In this document: in pieces, positions 1-8,350 of the stretch
Layout: each line of letters starts with the position of its first letter
Position numbering within the stretch: position 1 is the stretch's first letter
Assembly: GCA_945904015.1 (NCBI GenBank)
Contig: CAMDPK010000037.1
Location: 1 to 48,571 of the forward strand
DNA from: Candidatus Kuenenia stuttgartensis
GTDB lineage: Bacteria > Planctomycetota > Planctomycetia > Planctomycetales > Planctomycetaceae
Length of the DNA: 48,571 nucleotides
Reading direction: 5' to 3'
Program-made: the position numbers and the translations under genes
The notes under the pieces: generated by a model
The model's database searches: none
Seen by the model: only the letters and a program-made list of their open reading frames with translations
Told to the model about the DNA's origin: nothing

Positions 1-158
1 GCCGTCGCATTCCTCCTACGCACATCCGGTGAAGCTTCTCGGTTCTCGAAACCAGCGCTTCCCGTGTGCGCCAAGGCGAACACAACTCGTCTACAATTCC
101 TCAAATCACCGCCACGAACTACTCAAGAAAAGCGATGACGGCTACGTTCCTGCGGTCG

Positions 159-875
159 CTACTTGGTGCCCTTGAACGCACCCTGCTTGCGGACCAATTC
201 GAGTGGTGACAGTTTTTTACCATCGGTCACCGTGGGTGCCGCCGGCTTCGGCACTTCGGCTGCCGGGGCAGACTCAGCAGCCGCAGGAGCGGCCGACACT
301 TGAGGTGCCTCCCCCGATTTTGCGGCTTGCTGCTGGCGAATCATTTCAATCGGCGACAATTTCTTGCCTTCACCACTGGCCGCTGGAACTGGCGCGGCCG
401 CCGGTTTGCTCGTCGCTCCACTCGCCTTGGCCGCACTCTGCTGACGAACCAAATCCAATGGGCTGAGCTTCGCTCCACCAGTCGCAGGCGCGGCTGCCGC
501 TGCCGGCTTCACACCGGCCGCACCTTGTTTGCGGATCAAGTCCAGTGGACTGGCCTTCTTTTCGGTCGCGGTCGCTGCGGGCTTCGCGGCCGGAGCGGAC
601 TTCGCGACTGGCGATTCTTTCGCCGGCTTCTCCTCGGCCTTCTTCTTCGGGGCTGGAGCATCGACCACCGTCAAGAACGCGGGATCAATGTCGTACCAGG
701 CGATGTCCGCTGGGCCGTCGAATAACACGAGTGCTCGGCAACTCATGTTGACCGTCTTCACGACGCCGGTCAGCCCGTCGAAGCGGCGGAGTTCCGCCAC
801 TCCCGGTTTCACGACGACGTACTTGTCGGTGTACTGCTTCTTCAGCAACTCGGCTTGTTCAAATCGAGCAGACAT
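159..875 (-). CDS. Scaffold-like protein with four LSPLDLVRxQ motifs
   Basis: A 238-residue protein with no signal peptide, so probably cytoplasmic; I do not recognise a named family. Residues about 15-72 look like a small SH3/KOW-like beta barrel (a GLTGVVKTVN turn and a WYDIDPAFL strand). The rest is Ala/Pro/Lys-rich and probably disordered. It carries four copies of a ten-residue motif at residues 108-117 (ASPLDLIRKQ), 137-146 (LSPLDLVRQQ), 173-182 (LSPIEMIRQQ) and 222-231 (LSPLELVRKQ). The motif is conserved while the linkers vary in length and sequence, which suggests four docking peptides for one partner. That function is inference. The ATG at 875 lies behind only a weak AGAGAA ribosome site. 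No neighbour indicates the partner; the next gene on this strand is a TPR protein 88 bp upstream. Confidence 0.75.
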   Translation of the reverse strand: MSARFEQAELLKKQYTDKYVVVKPGVAELRRFDGLTGVVKTVNMSCRALVLFDGPADIAWYDIDPAFLTVVDAPAPKKKAEEKPAKESPVAKSAPAAKPAATATEKKASPLDLIRKQGAAGVKPAAAAAPATGGAKLSPLDLVRQQSAAKASGATSKPAAAPVPAASGEGKKLSPIEMIRQQQAAKSGEAPQVSAAPAAAESAPAAEVPKPAAPTVTDGKKLSPLELVRKQGAFKGTK

Positions 876-963
876 GGCGTGGCAGCGTTCTCTTTGAAGG
901 CGATTGGAAAACCGAAGGGGCAGATATTACTGAGGCACTCGGCGGATGAAAACCAATCGCAAC

Positions 964-1779
964 TCACGGCTTTTGCTTCTCGGCCAGCCGCTCGAGGTGC
1001 AGCCGACCGACGTGCCACATGTAATTCGGGCCGTAGCTGGCGGAGCGACCCCAGCGGTTGGCAGTCGCGGCCCGGAAGTGCGGTAGCGCCTCCTTCGGTC
1101 GCTTGAACGCATCGTGCCACAAGCCGAGATACAGCTCGATGTAAAACAATCGCTGTTCGCGGATGTTCTCCGGCAGCTTCGCATCGACCGACTTCAGTAG
1201 CTCGTCCGGCGTGAGTTCTGCCTCGAACAGCCGATAAATCGTCGGCATCGGTTCGCGGTCGTCCTTTTTGTATTTGAGCAGTCCGGCTCGCGCTTTTTCG
1301 GTGCCCAGCGTCGGAGCTTGCGCGATGTATCTCCACAAGCCGGCTTCGCGATCGACATCATCGGTGACGAAAAACTTGTCGAACTGCGTGGCCGATTTCT
1401 GCGGCTGTTCGGCGTAGAAGTACGCGATGCCGAGCCGCCAGTGCGAGGCGTCGAGCGTCGGGTCCAGCTCGCTCATGCGTTCGTAGTCGCGGACCGACTT
1501 GGCAAACTCACCACGAAAGAAGAGCACATCGCCTCGCTTGGAGAGCAACGGCACGCTGTCAGGCGTGGCCTCGAGCTTCTTCGACACGTCGGCCAGCTCG
1601 TCGTCCCACTGCTTGCGCAACTTGGCTCGGTCATCAGCAGTGAGCGGATGCTGGCGCGGATCACCGCTTTCGACTTTCGGCTCATCCGCAGTCACCGGCG
1701 GCGTGTGTGCGATCGGACCAAGGGCACCCAACAGAACGATCATGGTTCGCACCCAAAAACCGGTCCTGAGTGAAGTCAT
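964..1779 (-). CDS. Exported TPR-repeat protein
   Basis: A 271-residue protein. An N-terminal hydrophobic segment (residues about 11-28, ending near PVTADEP) looks like a signal peptide or membrane anchor. Residues about 65-150 contain tetratricopeptide-type helices (PLLSKRGDVLFFRGEFAKSV, then DASHWRLGIAYFYAEQPQKS), and a C-terminal region is rich in aromatic residues. TPR folds mediate protein-protein contacts, so the molecule is probably a periplasmic or membrane-associated adaptor. The partner is unknown. The start at 1779 is preceded by GGGAGA at about six bases. It sits 27 bp downstream of the ZIP transporter end on the same strand, so co-transcription is possible. Confidence 0.8.
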   Translation of the reverse strand: MTSLRTGFWVRTMIVLLGALGPIAHTPPVTADEPKVESGDPRQHPLTADDRAKLRKQWDDELADVSKKLEATPDSVPLLSKRGDVLFFRGEFAKSVRDYERMSELDPTLDASHWRLGIAYFYAEQPQKSATQFDKFFVTDDVDREAGLWRYIAQAPTLGTEKARAGLLKYKKDDREPMPTIYRLFEAELTPDELLKSVDAKLPENIREQRLFYIELYLGLWHDAFKRPKEALPHFRAATANRWGRSASYGPNYMWHVGRLHLERLAEKQKP

Positions 1780-1806
1780 TCGTTTTTCTCCCTGAGAGGC
1801 AAAGAG

Positions 1807-2754
1807 TCAGATTGCAATCTGCATCGCGGCAACTGGTTTGCGATCCGGCTGAAGTTCGTGAGAGTGTTTTGGCTCAATGAATAACAGCCCCCAAGCGATG
1901 AGCACTCCGGTCAGCAGCGCCAGCGACAATTGCAGTCGATCGTGATGATGAAATTGGATTTCTGGCAACAAGTCGCCGAGCGAGATGCAGAGAAAGACTC
2001 CCGCCGAGATCGCCAGCGCGGCTCCGAGGAACGTGCCATTCGCCGACAGCGCTTCTTCCACGGCGAAGAACAGGATCACTCCGATCGGACACATCGCCGC
2101 GAAGGCCATGTTCGCCGCCATCCTCGACTTTCGCGACCAACCGGACGAGGCCATCAGCGTCGTGATCGACATGGCATCCAGCGGCTTGTGCAGCAAGATC
2201 GCCAGAAATATCGCGACGCCCACAAACCAAGTTGTCCCGCCGAGCGACATTTCGCTTTGCACGCTCGCGGCCAATGCCATGCCGTCGATCAACGTGTGAA
2301 CCGCTAACCCGAAGCCGATGCCCGCCCAACTCAACTTGTGCGCCACAGGCGGTTCATGTCCGTGGCCAGCGGGGCTGTGCGCCGCATCGTGGTCGTGATG
2401 ATGATCGTGGACGAGACAGCCGGAATGCTGACTCTCGGCGTTGCTGCCGGGAGCTTGTGCGTCGTCCGGTTCGAGTGATGCGTGTTGGTGAAAGTGAAAC
2501 GCTCGGATTAGGAAGAACATCCCCAGCAGTCCGACCATCAACCAGCCGGCCGCTGCATGAATGGAGTTCAACTTCTCGGTCGCGTGCGGCAGCAAGTGAA
2601 AGACACCAACTCCCAGCATCAGCCCGGCCACGAGGCTCATCAGCAGATGCAACTGCCGGTGCGTGAACCGCATCATCGCCGGAGCAAGTCCTCCGGCCAT
2701 CGATGCTGCCATGATGAGCACGGAATAGAACGCCAACTGAAATACCAGAGCCAT
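1807..2754 (-). CDS. ZIP-family divalent metal transporter
   Basis: A 315-residue polytopic membrane protein of the ZIP (Zrt/Irt-like) family, which moves zinc, iron or related divalent metals into the cytoplasm. Hydrophobic helices run along the whole length. Metal-site helices are visible as LSWAGIGFGLAVHTLIDGMA and AIFLAILLHKPLDAMSI, where the family has its HN/HE motifs. A long histidine-rich loop at about residues 125-150 (HDHHHDHDAAH, GHGHEPPVAHK) separates the first and second helix bundles and is typical of zinc-handling members. The ATG at 2754 is chosen because the first helix starts straight after it; an upstream GTG at 2802 would add a charged non-conserved tail. Which metal it carries cannot be decided from sequence. 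Confidence 0.88.
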   Translation of the reverse strand: MALVFQLAFYSVLIMAASMAGGLAPAMMRFTHRQLHLLMSLVAGLMLGVGVFHLLPHATEKLNSIHAAAGWLMVGLLGMFFLIRAFHFHQHASLEPDDAQAPGSNAESQHSGCLVHDHHHDHDAAHSPAGHGHEPPVAHKLSWAGIGFGLAVHTLIDGMALAASVQSEMSLGGTTWFVGVAIFLAILLHKPLDAMSITTLMASSGWSRKSRMAANMAFAAMCPIGVILFFAVEEALSANGTFLGAALAISAGVFLCISLGDLLPEIQFHHHDRLQLSLALLTGVLIAWGLLFIEPKHSHELQPDRKPVAAMQIAI

Positions 2755-2838
2755 CGTCGTCTCGCACGTCCCGCAAAAAGGGCGCATCTTCCGGGGCGAC
2801 ACGCTCGATTTCCAGCGACCTCACGAATTTGCCGGCGA

Positions 2839-2915
2839 TCAGCCTTTCTAGGCTGACCCGATAGGGAATCGGCGTCGTTTTGATGCGTTCGAGTCAGGCT
2901 GGGAAGCCTGACCTA
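2839..2915. repeat. Palindromic repeat, TCAGGCT-AGCCTGA family
   Basis: Two small hairpins, at 2839-2857 (TCAGCCTTTCTAGGCTGAC) and 2893-2913 (GTCAGGCTGGGAAGCCTGAC), lie between the ZIP gene and the exported repeat protein. The same core (GTAGGTCAGGCTTCC..GGAAGCCTGACCTAC) recurs at 29108-29166 and 38181-38262. Confidence 0.8.
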
Positions 2916-2935
2916 CGAGGAGACCCGCTCAACGA

Positions 2936-3913
2936 TCACTGGCAGATCACTTCCTCGATGATGTCGTAGGTGGTGACCGGAACTTGTTCCGTGACCCTTC
3001 TCGCGACCATCTTTGTCACGGGAACTTGAATCTCCTGGGTGACGACGTGCGGTACTCGTTCCGTGTAAGTTTCTGACGATTGGCGAGGCACTGTTTTCAT
3101 CTCGGTCACATCGTGCGCATGAGTTTGGGTTTTCCGCACATGGACAATCTCGGGAACGGTGCGAGTGCGAGTTTCGGTGCGAAATTCGGTCTGCTGAACC
3201 AAACGAGTCGTCGTGGCTGGCCGAGCGACGGCCACGTCGTATTCGTAGGTTTGCTCGACGATCTGACGCACTGTCACCGGGACGGCGACTTGCTTCTCGC
3301 AACCGCCGACCACCGTGGACGCCACTTTCACTCCACCACGATCAGAGGCCATTCCTCTTCGGACAACTTCACCGCCCGTCACCACAGTCTGCAACTCGGT
3401 GCCAGGGACGTAGCGAGCGATTCGCCGAGTCCCCACGCGAGTTTCCATCTGGACATTTTGAACGGTGACGTTCTGCCGAACGGTTCGGACGACTGGCACC
3501 TGCACGTCGTATTCTTCGGTGCGGTGCCGAGTCTCCGGAACCAAAACGGTTTGCTCGCTGGTGACCCGTCTGGTTTCGGGGACTTGATCGTAGACAGTGA
3601 CGGCCCGTTCGCGGACTTGATCGTGGTACTCGACCGACTGCGTCTGCCGAGTCTCCAGGACGGTGGTCGGAACCATGATGGTTTTCGTCACGGTTTGATA
3701 CGTTGTGCGCGGCACGGTGCGTCGCACGGTTTGCAGCCGAGGGACTGCGACGACCGGAACCTCGCACTGCACTTGAACCGGAACAGCTCGATGACAATTT
3801 TCGACAGGTGCGGAATCTTGTACGAAGAAGCTGGGGAATCCGTACTCGTCCGAATAGGCAGTCGTGCCGAGGGCCAAACTGGGAATCAAGGCGAGTGCAA
3901 TCAGGCGTTTCAT
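2936..3913 (-). CDS. Exported VPVT/YDVQVP-repeat protein (YTV-like)
   Basis: A 325-residue protein with a clear signal peptide (MKRLIALALIPSLALGTTAY). The mature part is made almost entirely of degenerate short repeats rich in Val, Thr, Arg, Gln and Pro, such as YDVQVPVVRTV, YDQVPETRRVTSEQ and VPVTKMVARRVTEQVPVTTY. Alternating beta-prone residues suggest a long beta-strand or fibre-like surface protein. The composition matches the planctomycete-specific YTV-type repeat proteins; that assignment is from memory of the family and is not proven here. The ATG at 3913 is preferred over 3943 because GCAGGAGATT lies just upstream of it and the signal peptide begins there. It is transcribed divergently from the Ldh2-family gene. 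Confidence 0.8.
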   Translation of the reverse strand: MKRLIALALIPSLALGTTAYSDEYGFPSFFVQDSAPVENCHRAVPVQVQCEVPVVAVPRLQTVRRTVPRTTYQTVTKTIMVPTTVLETRQTQSVEYHDQVRERAVTVYDQVPETRRVTSEQTVLVPETRHRTEEYDVQVPVVRTVRQNVTVQNVQMETRVGTRRIARYVPGTELQTVVTGGEVVRRGMASDRGGVKVASTVVGGCEKQVAVPVTVRQIVEQTYEYDVAVARPATTTRLVQQTEFRTETRTRTVPEIVHVRKTQTHAHDVTEMKTVPRQSSETYTERVPHVVTQEIQVPVTKMVARRVTEQVPVTTYDIIEEVICQ

Positions 3914-4037
3914 GACAATCTCCTGCTCTTGGAAGTCAAACAAGTTGGGGCAGCAAATCAGGGGTGACGGCTTTGCGATATCGACGCAGTCTTCGCAATC
4001 TACCTAACTTTACAACAACAACAGAGTGACCAAGGCG

Positions 4038-5105
4038 ATGGAAAAAGTCCAGTATTCTCCTGAAAAACTCACAACTCTTGTTCGCGAGCTTTTTCAGGCC
4101 GCAGGTGTCGGGGAGTCTGAAGCCAACGAAGTCGCGACGAGTTTGGTTGAGTCCAACCTTCGTGGCCATGAATCTCACGGCGTGCTCCGTGTGAGAGATT
4201 ACCTCGACGGTTTGCAAACCGGTGAGCTGTGCGGCGGGGTCGAGTGGCAGGTACTGACCGAAACTCCTGCCGTCCTGGTGGCTGATGGCCGACGCGGTTT
4301 CGGACAGGTATTGGCTCGCAGATTGGTGATTGCCCTGGCGGAGAAGTGCCGTCCGCTGGGCATCGCGTGTGGCACTTTGAAAAACTGTGGCCACGTCGGT
4401 CGGCTGGCGGAATGGGTAGAGCTGGCGGCTCGACTCGGCTTCGCGGCCATGATGACCGTGAATGACAACGGCGTGCTGAAATGTGTCGCTCCTCCCGGAG
4501 GACTCGCGGCTCGGATCAGCACGAACCCACTTGGCCTCGCGGTGCCGACGAGTGGCGAACCACTGGTGCTCGACCTTTCGACGAGCGTCGTGGCGAATGG
4601 CAAAGTCAAAGCCAAGCTACTGGCGGGTGAGCCGTGTCCCTCCGGCTGGCTGCAAGACGCGAAGGGAAATCCAACGACCGACCCAGCCGACCGGTTCAGC
4701 GAGAATCCCGGCACGCTGCTGCCGTTGGGAGGCGACGCTCACGGCTACAAAGGCTTCGGCTTGGGACTGCTGTTGGACGTGTTGGTGGGAGGACTGTCGG
4801 GAGGTTGGTGCCCCCCGGCCGATCCTTCCGAGACTGGAACCAACAACGTGCTGATGGTCCTGTGGGACTCCGCGCGATTCGCGGGCACGCCACATTTCCT
4901 CGGTGAGGCAGACAAGCTGATCGAGTACGTTCGCTCGACGCCCCGCAAGCCGGGAGTCGATCAGATCACGCTGCCCGGCGATCGCAGCGAGGCGATTCGT
5001 CGTGAACGACTCGCGAGTGGAATTCCGCTCGACGCCGGAACGTGGACGATGTTGTGCGACGCGGCGAAGGAGTTGAACGTGGGGCAGGTTTGCAACCTGC
5101 CCTAA
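4038..5105 (+). CDS. Ldh2-family malate/L-lactate/ureidoglycolate dehydrogenase
   Basis: A 355-residue member of the malate/L-lactate dehydrogenase 2 family, NAD(P)-dependent oxidoreductases unrelated to classical LDH. The family signature SNLRGHESHGVLRVRDYL (about residues 45-62) includes the catalytic-site histidine. Other hallmarks are the NCGHVGRLAEW stretch, the ISTNPLGLAVPT segment and the glycine-rich HGYKGFGLGLLLDVL helix. The substrate cannot be fixed: malate, lactate, sulpholactate or ureidoglycolate are all known in the family. The ATG at 4038 is used; a GTG at 4026 adds four residues. The natural C-terminus has been overwritten by an interspersed palindrome, so the protein ends in VGQVCNLP with its TAA in the repeat loop. 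EutB follows 45 bp downstream on the same strand, probably in one transcript. Confidence 0.85.
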   Translation: MEKVQYSPEKLTTLVRELFQAAGVGESEANEVATSLVESNLRGHESHGVLRVRDYLDGLQTGELCGGVEWQVLTETPAVLVADGRRGFGQVLARRLVIALAEKCRPLGIACGTLKNCGHVGRLAEWVELAARLGFAAMMTVNDNGVLKCVAPPGGLAARISTNPLGLAVPTSGEPLVLDLSTSVVANGKVKAKLLAGEPCPSGWLQDAKGNPTTDPADRFSENPGTLLPLGGDAHGYKGFGLGLLLDVLVGGLSGGWCPPADPSETGTNNVLMVLWDSARFAGTPHFLGEADKLIEYVRSTPRKPGVDQITLPGDRSEAIRRERLASGIPLDAGTWTMLCDAAKELNVGQVCNLP

Positions 5106-5134
5106 TTGCCGGGCAGGTTGCAAACCTACCCCAC
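5079..5134. repeat. Palindromic element, GGGGCAGGTT family
   Basis: A 56-bp inverted repeat with arms GTGGGGCAGGTTTGCAACCT and AGGTTGCAAACCTACCCCAC. The left arm encodes the last eight residues of the Ldh2-family protein; the loop carries its TAA. The right arm ends about 16 bp before the eutB start. Other copies: 8737-8793, 28615-28686, 33220-33277, 46264-46320, and a CACGTT variant at 39040-39111. Confidence 0.93.
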
Positions 5135-5150
5135 GAGACGAGGTCACTCG

Positions 5151-6596
5151 ATGTCATACCACGCCACGATCCGCAACGAGTCGTTCACCTTCGTCGACCT
5201 GCGCGAGTTGCTCGCGAAGGCGAACGAAGAAAAGTCCGGCGATCATCTGGCCGGGTTGGCGGCTTCGAGCGCTCGGGAACGTGTCGCGGCGAAATGGGCG
5301 CTTGCTGATGTGACGCTCGGCGAGATCGTCGCCAATCCGCTGATCAATCCGGATCACGACGACGTCTCGCGGATGATCCTCGAAACGCAGGACCGAACGG
5401 CCTTCGACGAGATCCGTTCGCTGACTGCCGGTGAGTTTCGTGAGTTCCTGCTGTCCGAGCGTGCCGAGGAAGCGACGTTGCGACGGCTGAGTTGGGCAAT
5501 CACTCCAGAAATTGCGGCGGCCGTCGCGAAGTTGATGAGCAATCAAGACCTGGTGCTCGCCGCCGCGAAGATTCGCAATGTGACGCGCTGCCGCAACACG
5601 CTGGGCGAACGCGGCGTGTTGGCGATTCGGGTGCAGCCGAATCATCCCAGCGACGACCTGCGCGGGATTGTGCTTTCCGCTTTGGACGGTTTGTTGTTCG
5701 GCTGCGGTGACGCGGTGATCGGCGTCAATCCGGCCGCCGAATCGGTTGAAAGTGTCGCGGCCATCGAGCACACGTTGCAGCGGTTGATCGAAGTGCTCGG
5801 CGTACCGACGCAGTCCTGTTGTCTCGCGCACATCAGCACACAGTTGTCGGCGCTGGAGCGTGGTGCTCCGATTGATCTTCTGTTTCAGTCGATCGCGGGG
5901 ACACAGACCGCGAATGAGTCGTTCGGCGTATCGTTGTCGTTGCTGCGCGAGGGACAAGAGCGAGTGCTGGAACATCACGCCTCGCGCGGGATTGGAGAAA
6001 ACGGTATTACGGCTGTCGGCGGTCGGCCATCGGCGGTCGGCCGGCACAACGTCATGTATTTCGAGACGGGACAGGGGAGCGCTCTCTCGGCGGAAGCTCA
6101 TCACGGAGTCGATCAACTGACTCTGGAGGCGCGGGCCTACGGAGTCGCTCGTGTGTTCGAGCCATTTTTGGTCAACAGCGTGGTCGGATTCATCGGCCCG
6201 GAGTACCTGGCCAACGAGCGGCAGATCATCCGAGCGGGACTCGAAGATCACTTCATGGGCAAGCTGCTGGGGCTGCCGATGGGCTGTGATGTGTGCTACA
6301 CGAATCATGCGGACGCGGATCAGAACTCGGCGGACAACCTGCTGATGCTGCTGACGGCGGCGGGCTGCAACTATTTCATGGGTGTCCCTTGCTCGGACGA
6401 CGTGATGCTGAACTACCAATCGACCAGCTATCACGACGCGGCGGCGATGCGCCGGCTGTTCGGCCTGCGACCGGCTCCGGAGTTTGCAGCCTGGCTGCAA
6501 TCGACCGGCGTGTTCGATGGTTCGCAGTTGGCAATCGCAGGCGACGAGCCGCGACAACGATTGATTGCACAGTTGGATCGCGTGCTGCAAAGGTGA
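5151..6596 (+). CDS. eutB: Ethanolamine ammonia-lyase large subunit
   Basis: EutB, the catalytic large chain of the adenosylcobalamin-dependent lyase that converts ethanolamine to acetaldehyde and ammonia. It has 481 residues, against about 453 in E. coli. Conserved blocks along the whole length include FTFVDLRELLAKANEEKSGD, GCGDAVIGVNP, YFETGQGSALSAEAHHG, GFIGPEYL, IRAGLEDHFMGKL and CYTNHADADQN. Glu305 in YFETGQG matches the E. coli ethanolamine-contacting Glu287. Residues 285-299 (GITAVGGRPSAVGRH) have no counterpart in E. coli and come from a repeat inserted in frame between GEN and NVMYFETGQG. The ATG at 5151 is chosen over upstream in-frame starts because homology begins there and GAGG precedes it. 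The usual partner EutC is not in this window, nor are microcompartment genes. The insertion and missing subunit leave activity uncertain. Confidence 0.93.
   Translation: MSYHATIRNESFTFVDLRELLAKANEEKSGDHLAGLAASSARERVAAKWALADVTLGEIVANPLINPDHDDVSRMILETQDRTAFDEIRSLTAGEFREFLLSERAEEATLRRLSWAITPEIAAAVAKLMSNQDLVLAAAKIRNVTRCRNTLGERGVLAIRVQPNHPSDDLRGIVLSALDGLLFGCGDAVIGVNPAAESVESVAAIEHTLQRLIEVLGVPTQSCCLAHISTQLSALERGAPIDLLFQSIAGTQTANESFGVSLSLLREGQERVLEHHASRGIGENGITAVGGRPSAVGRHNVMYFETGQGSALSAEAHHGVDQLTLEARAYGVARVFEPFLVNSVVGFIGPEYLANERQIIRAGLEDHFMGKLLGLPMGCDVCYTNHADADQNSADNLLMLLTAAGCNYFMGVPCSDDVMLNYQSTSYHDAAAMRRLFGLRPAPEFAAWLQSTGVFDGSQLAIAGDEPRQRLIAQLDRVLQR
6003..6047. repeat. In-frame 45-bp repeat inside eutB
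   Basis: A 45-bp segment built from two copies of TCGGCGGTCGGCC (starting about 6015 and 6030). It adds exactly 15 codons to eutB where E. coli EutB runs directly from GEN into the YFETGQG strand. The edges are estimated by recalled alignment and may be off by a codon. Confidence 0.75.
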
Positions 6597-6597
6597 C

Positions 6598-7017
6598 TCA
6601 ACGATCCTCGTGACGCTCGCGAGCCAACTGCCGCGCGATGTACGAGCCGGCGTTTTGGTCGCCGCAGTCGCAGGGGATCAGCCCTTTTTCGAGCCGCTCG
6701 TGCCATTCACCCGATTTGCATTTTCGCTTCGCGACTGCCCTGATGGCCGCCACGATCTTGTCGAAGTCTTTGACGTTCTTTTCGCCGAGTTCCTCGGCGA
6801 TCGCCTTGCCGTAGTGGTTCAGGTGTTTCTTGTCGTCTCCGGGAGAATGGCAGACCGCACAACTGGCTTTGTTGGTCTTCAACACGTCCTTGTACACGAA
6901 GTCAAACGCCTTCTTGTAAATTGGCCGGGCTTCGCTCGGACGTTCAGAGGTGAGAAAGAATGCGATGGCCAGTGAACCGGCAAGACACAACGGTCGAACT
7001 ACGAATCGTGTCGGCAT
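6598..7017 (-). CDS. Small exported c-type haem protein
   Basis: A 139-residue protein with an N-terminal signal peptide (residues about 1-30, ending near SEARPIY) and a single haem c attachment motif, CAVCH, at about residues 55-59. The downstream KKHLNHYGKAIAEELG segment supplies residues that could provide the sixth ligand. It also contains CDCGDQNAG near the C-terminus. It probably carries electrons in the periplasm. The ATG at 7017 is chosen over 7086 because a strong CGAAGGAG site lies seven bases before it and the signal peptide starts there. It is tail-to-tail with eutB (stops almost touching) and 50 bp downstream of the pyrimidine phosphorylase gene. Confidence 0.8.
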   Translation of the reverse strand: MPTRFVVRPLCLAGSLAIAFFLTSERPSEARPIYKKAFDFVYKDVLKTNKASCAVCHSPGDDKKHLNHYGKAIAEELGEKNVKDFDKIVAAIRAVAKRKCKSGEWHERLEKGLIPCDCGDQNAGSYIARQLARERHEDR

Positions 7018-7066
7018 GGTTGGCTCCTTCGAACGAGAAACTTGGAACCAGGAAGACGGCGGCAAT

Positions 7067-8350
7067 TTACCCCAGCCGTTCGGCAATCAAAAGCGGAGAC
7101 TCGGTCGGGTCGTCGCCGATCGTGATCGCGGCTAGCAGGCGCGAGGCGACTTCATCGAACTTGGCCTGCGGGGCGAAGACTCGGACGAGCGGTTGGCCGA
7201 GTGCAACCTCATCGCCGATGCGGACGAGCATTTCGAGGCCGACGCTGTGGTCGATCTGGTCGGTGAGCTGACGTCGGCCTCCGCCGAGGTCGATGATGAT
7301 CCAACCGAGCGTTTCCGTGTCGATGGATTCGACGACCCCGGAGCGCTCGCCGCACAAGTCATGAGCCGGCGCAATCGGACGCGGTGTGTCGAGTCGCCCG
7401 CCTTGGGCAGTGACCATGCGCTCGAAGCGTTCGAGAGCGCGGCCTGAGTCGAGCTCGCGGAGCAGTCGTGCTCGCGCTGCGGTGCGAGTGTCGGCGACTT
7501 TCGCGCTGACCAAAACATCTTCGGCCAGTTCCAGCACGAGTTCGCGCAGATCGCTCGGCCCACCGCCGCGCAGGCAGTCGAGGGACTCAGTGATCTCAAC
7601 CGCGTTGCCGGCCATGCGGCCGAGCGGTTGATTCATGTCGGTCAAGAAGGCGGTCGTCGCGACGCCCATCCGTTTTCCGACAGCGACCATGCCGGCGGCC
7701 AGTTCACGCGCGATCGTTCGCGATTTCATGAACGCTCCGCGGCCGAACTTCACGTCGAGCACCAGCGCGTTCAAACCTTCGGCCAGTTTCTTGCTCATGA
7801 TGCTGGCGGTGATCAGCGGCACGGACGGAACTGTCGCGGTCACGTCGCGCAGGGCGTAAAGCTGCTGGTCGGCGGGAACCAGTTCCGGAGTTGTACCGGT
7901 GATGACGCAGCCGATCTGCTCGGTCAGCCGTTGAATTTCTTCCAGCGACAGATCCGTCCGGAAGCCGGCGATGGACTCCAGTTTGTCGAGCGTGCCGCCG
8001 GTCGGGCCGAGTCCTCGGCCGGAGAGCATCGGCACGCAGACATCGCAGCACGCGAGCAGCGGCGCGAGCGGCAACGAGACTTTGTCGCCGATGCCGCCAG
8101 TCGAATGCTTGTCGACGCGCGGCAAACAAGTCTCCGGCCAAGTCAGCGTCACGCCGGAGCGCAACATGCTGTCGGTGAGTGCGGCGGTTTCGGCATCGGT
8201 CAATCCACGTAGAAACATCGCGATCAGCAGCGCGGCCATCTGGTAGTCGGGGATGCGACCATGCACATGCCCGTCGATCAGAAACGCAATCTCCTCGGCC
8301 GTCAGTTCGCCGGCGTCTCGTTTCTTCGCGATGAGTTGTGTGGGATTCAT
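7067..8350 (-). CDS. deoA: Pyrimidine-nucleoside (thymidine) phosphorylase
   Basis: A 427-residue nucleoside phosphorylase family 2 enzyme that cleaves thymidine or uridine with phosphate to the free base and (deoxy)ribose 1-phosphate. The whole family architecture is present: N-terminal helical domain (MNPTQLIAKKRDAGELTAEE), phosphate-binding KHSTGGIGDKVSLPLAPLLA, signature SGRGLGPTGGTLDKLE, the VKFGRGAFM strand, and a C-terminal PYNP domain with RQLTDQIDHSVGLE. The start overlaps the stop of the upstream purine phosphorylase in an ATGA, so translation is probably coupled. Pairing a purine with a pyrimidine phosphorylase points to nucleoside salvage. Whether it prefers thymidine or accepts uridine cannot be told from sequence; the length fits the broader PyNP type as well. 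Confidence 0.93.
   Translation of the reverse strand: MNPTQLIAKKRDAGELTAEEIAFLIDGHVHGRIPDYQMAALLIAMFLRGLTDAETAALTDSMLRSGVTLTWPETCLPRVDKHSTGGIGDKVSLPLAPLLACCDVCVPMLSGRGLGPTGGTLDKLESIAGFRTDLSLEEIQRLTEQIGCVITGTTPELVPADQQLYALRDVTATVPSVPLITASIMSKKLAEGLNALVLDVKFGRGAFMKSRTIARELAAGMVAVGKRMGVATTAFLTDMNQPLGRMAGNAVEITESLDCLRGGGPSDLRELVLELAEDVLVSAKVADTRTAARARLLRELDSGRALERFERMVTAQGGRLDTPRPIAPAHDLCGERSGVVESIDTETLGWIIIDLGGGRRQLTDQIDHSVGLEMLVRIGDEVALGQPLVRVFAPQAKFDEVASRLLAAITIGDDPTESPLLIAERLG

Noticed and set aside
1..158. Left edge examined for a truncated gene
   Set aside because: No frame with coding character; it probably holds only a promoter or 3' sequence.
5154..6590. A 478-codon minus-strand frame opposite eutB
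   Set aside because: Low-complexity Arg/His/Gln composition typical of a shadow; eutB is certain on the plus strand.
6597..7066. A possible eutC gene after eutB
   Set aside because: The only good frame here is on the opposite strand with a signal peptide and CAVCH; no EutC motifs on either strand.
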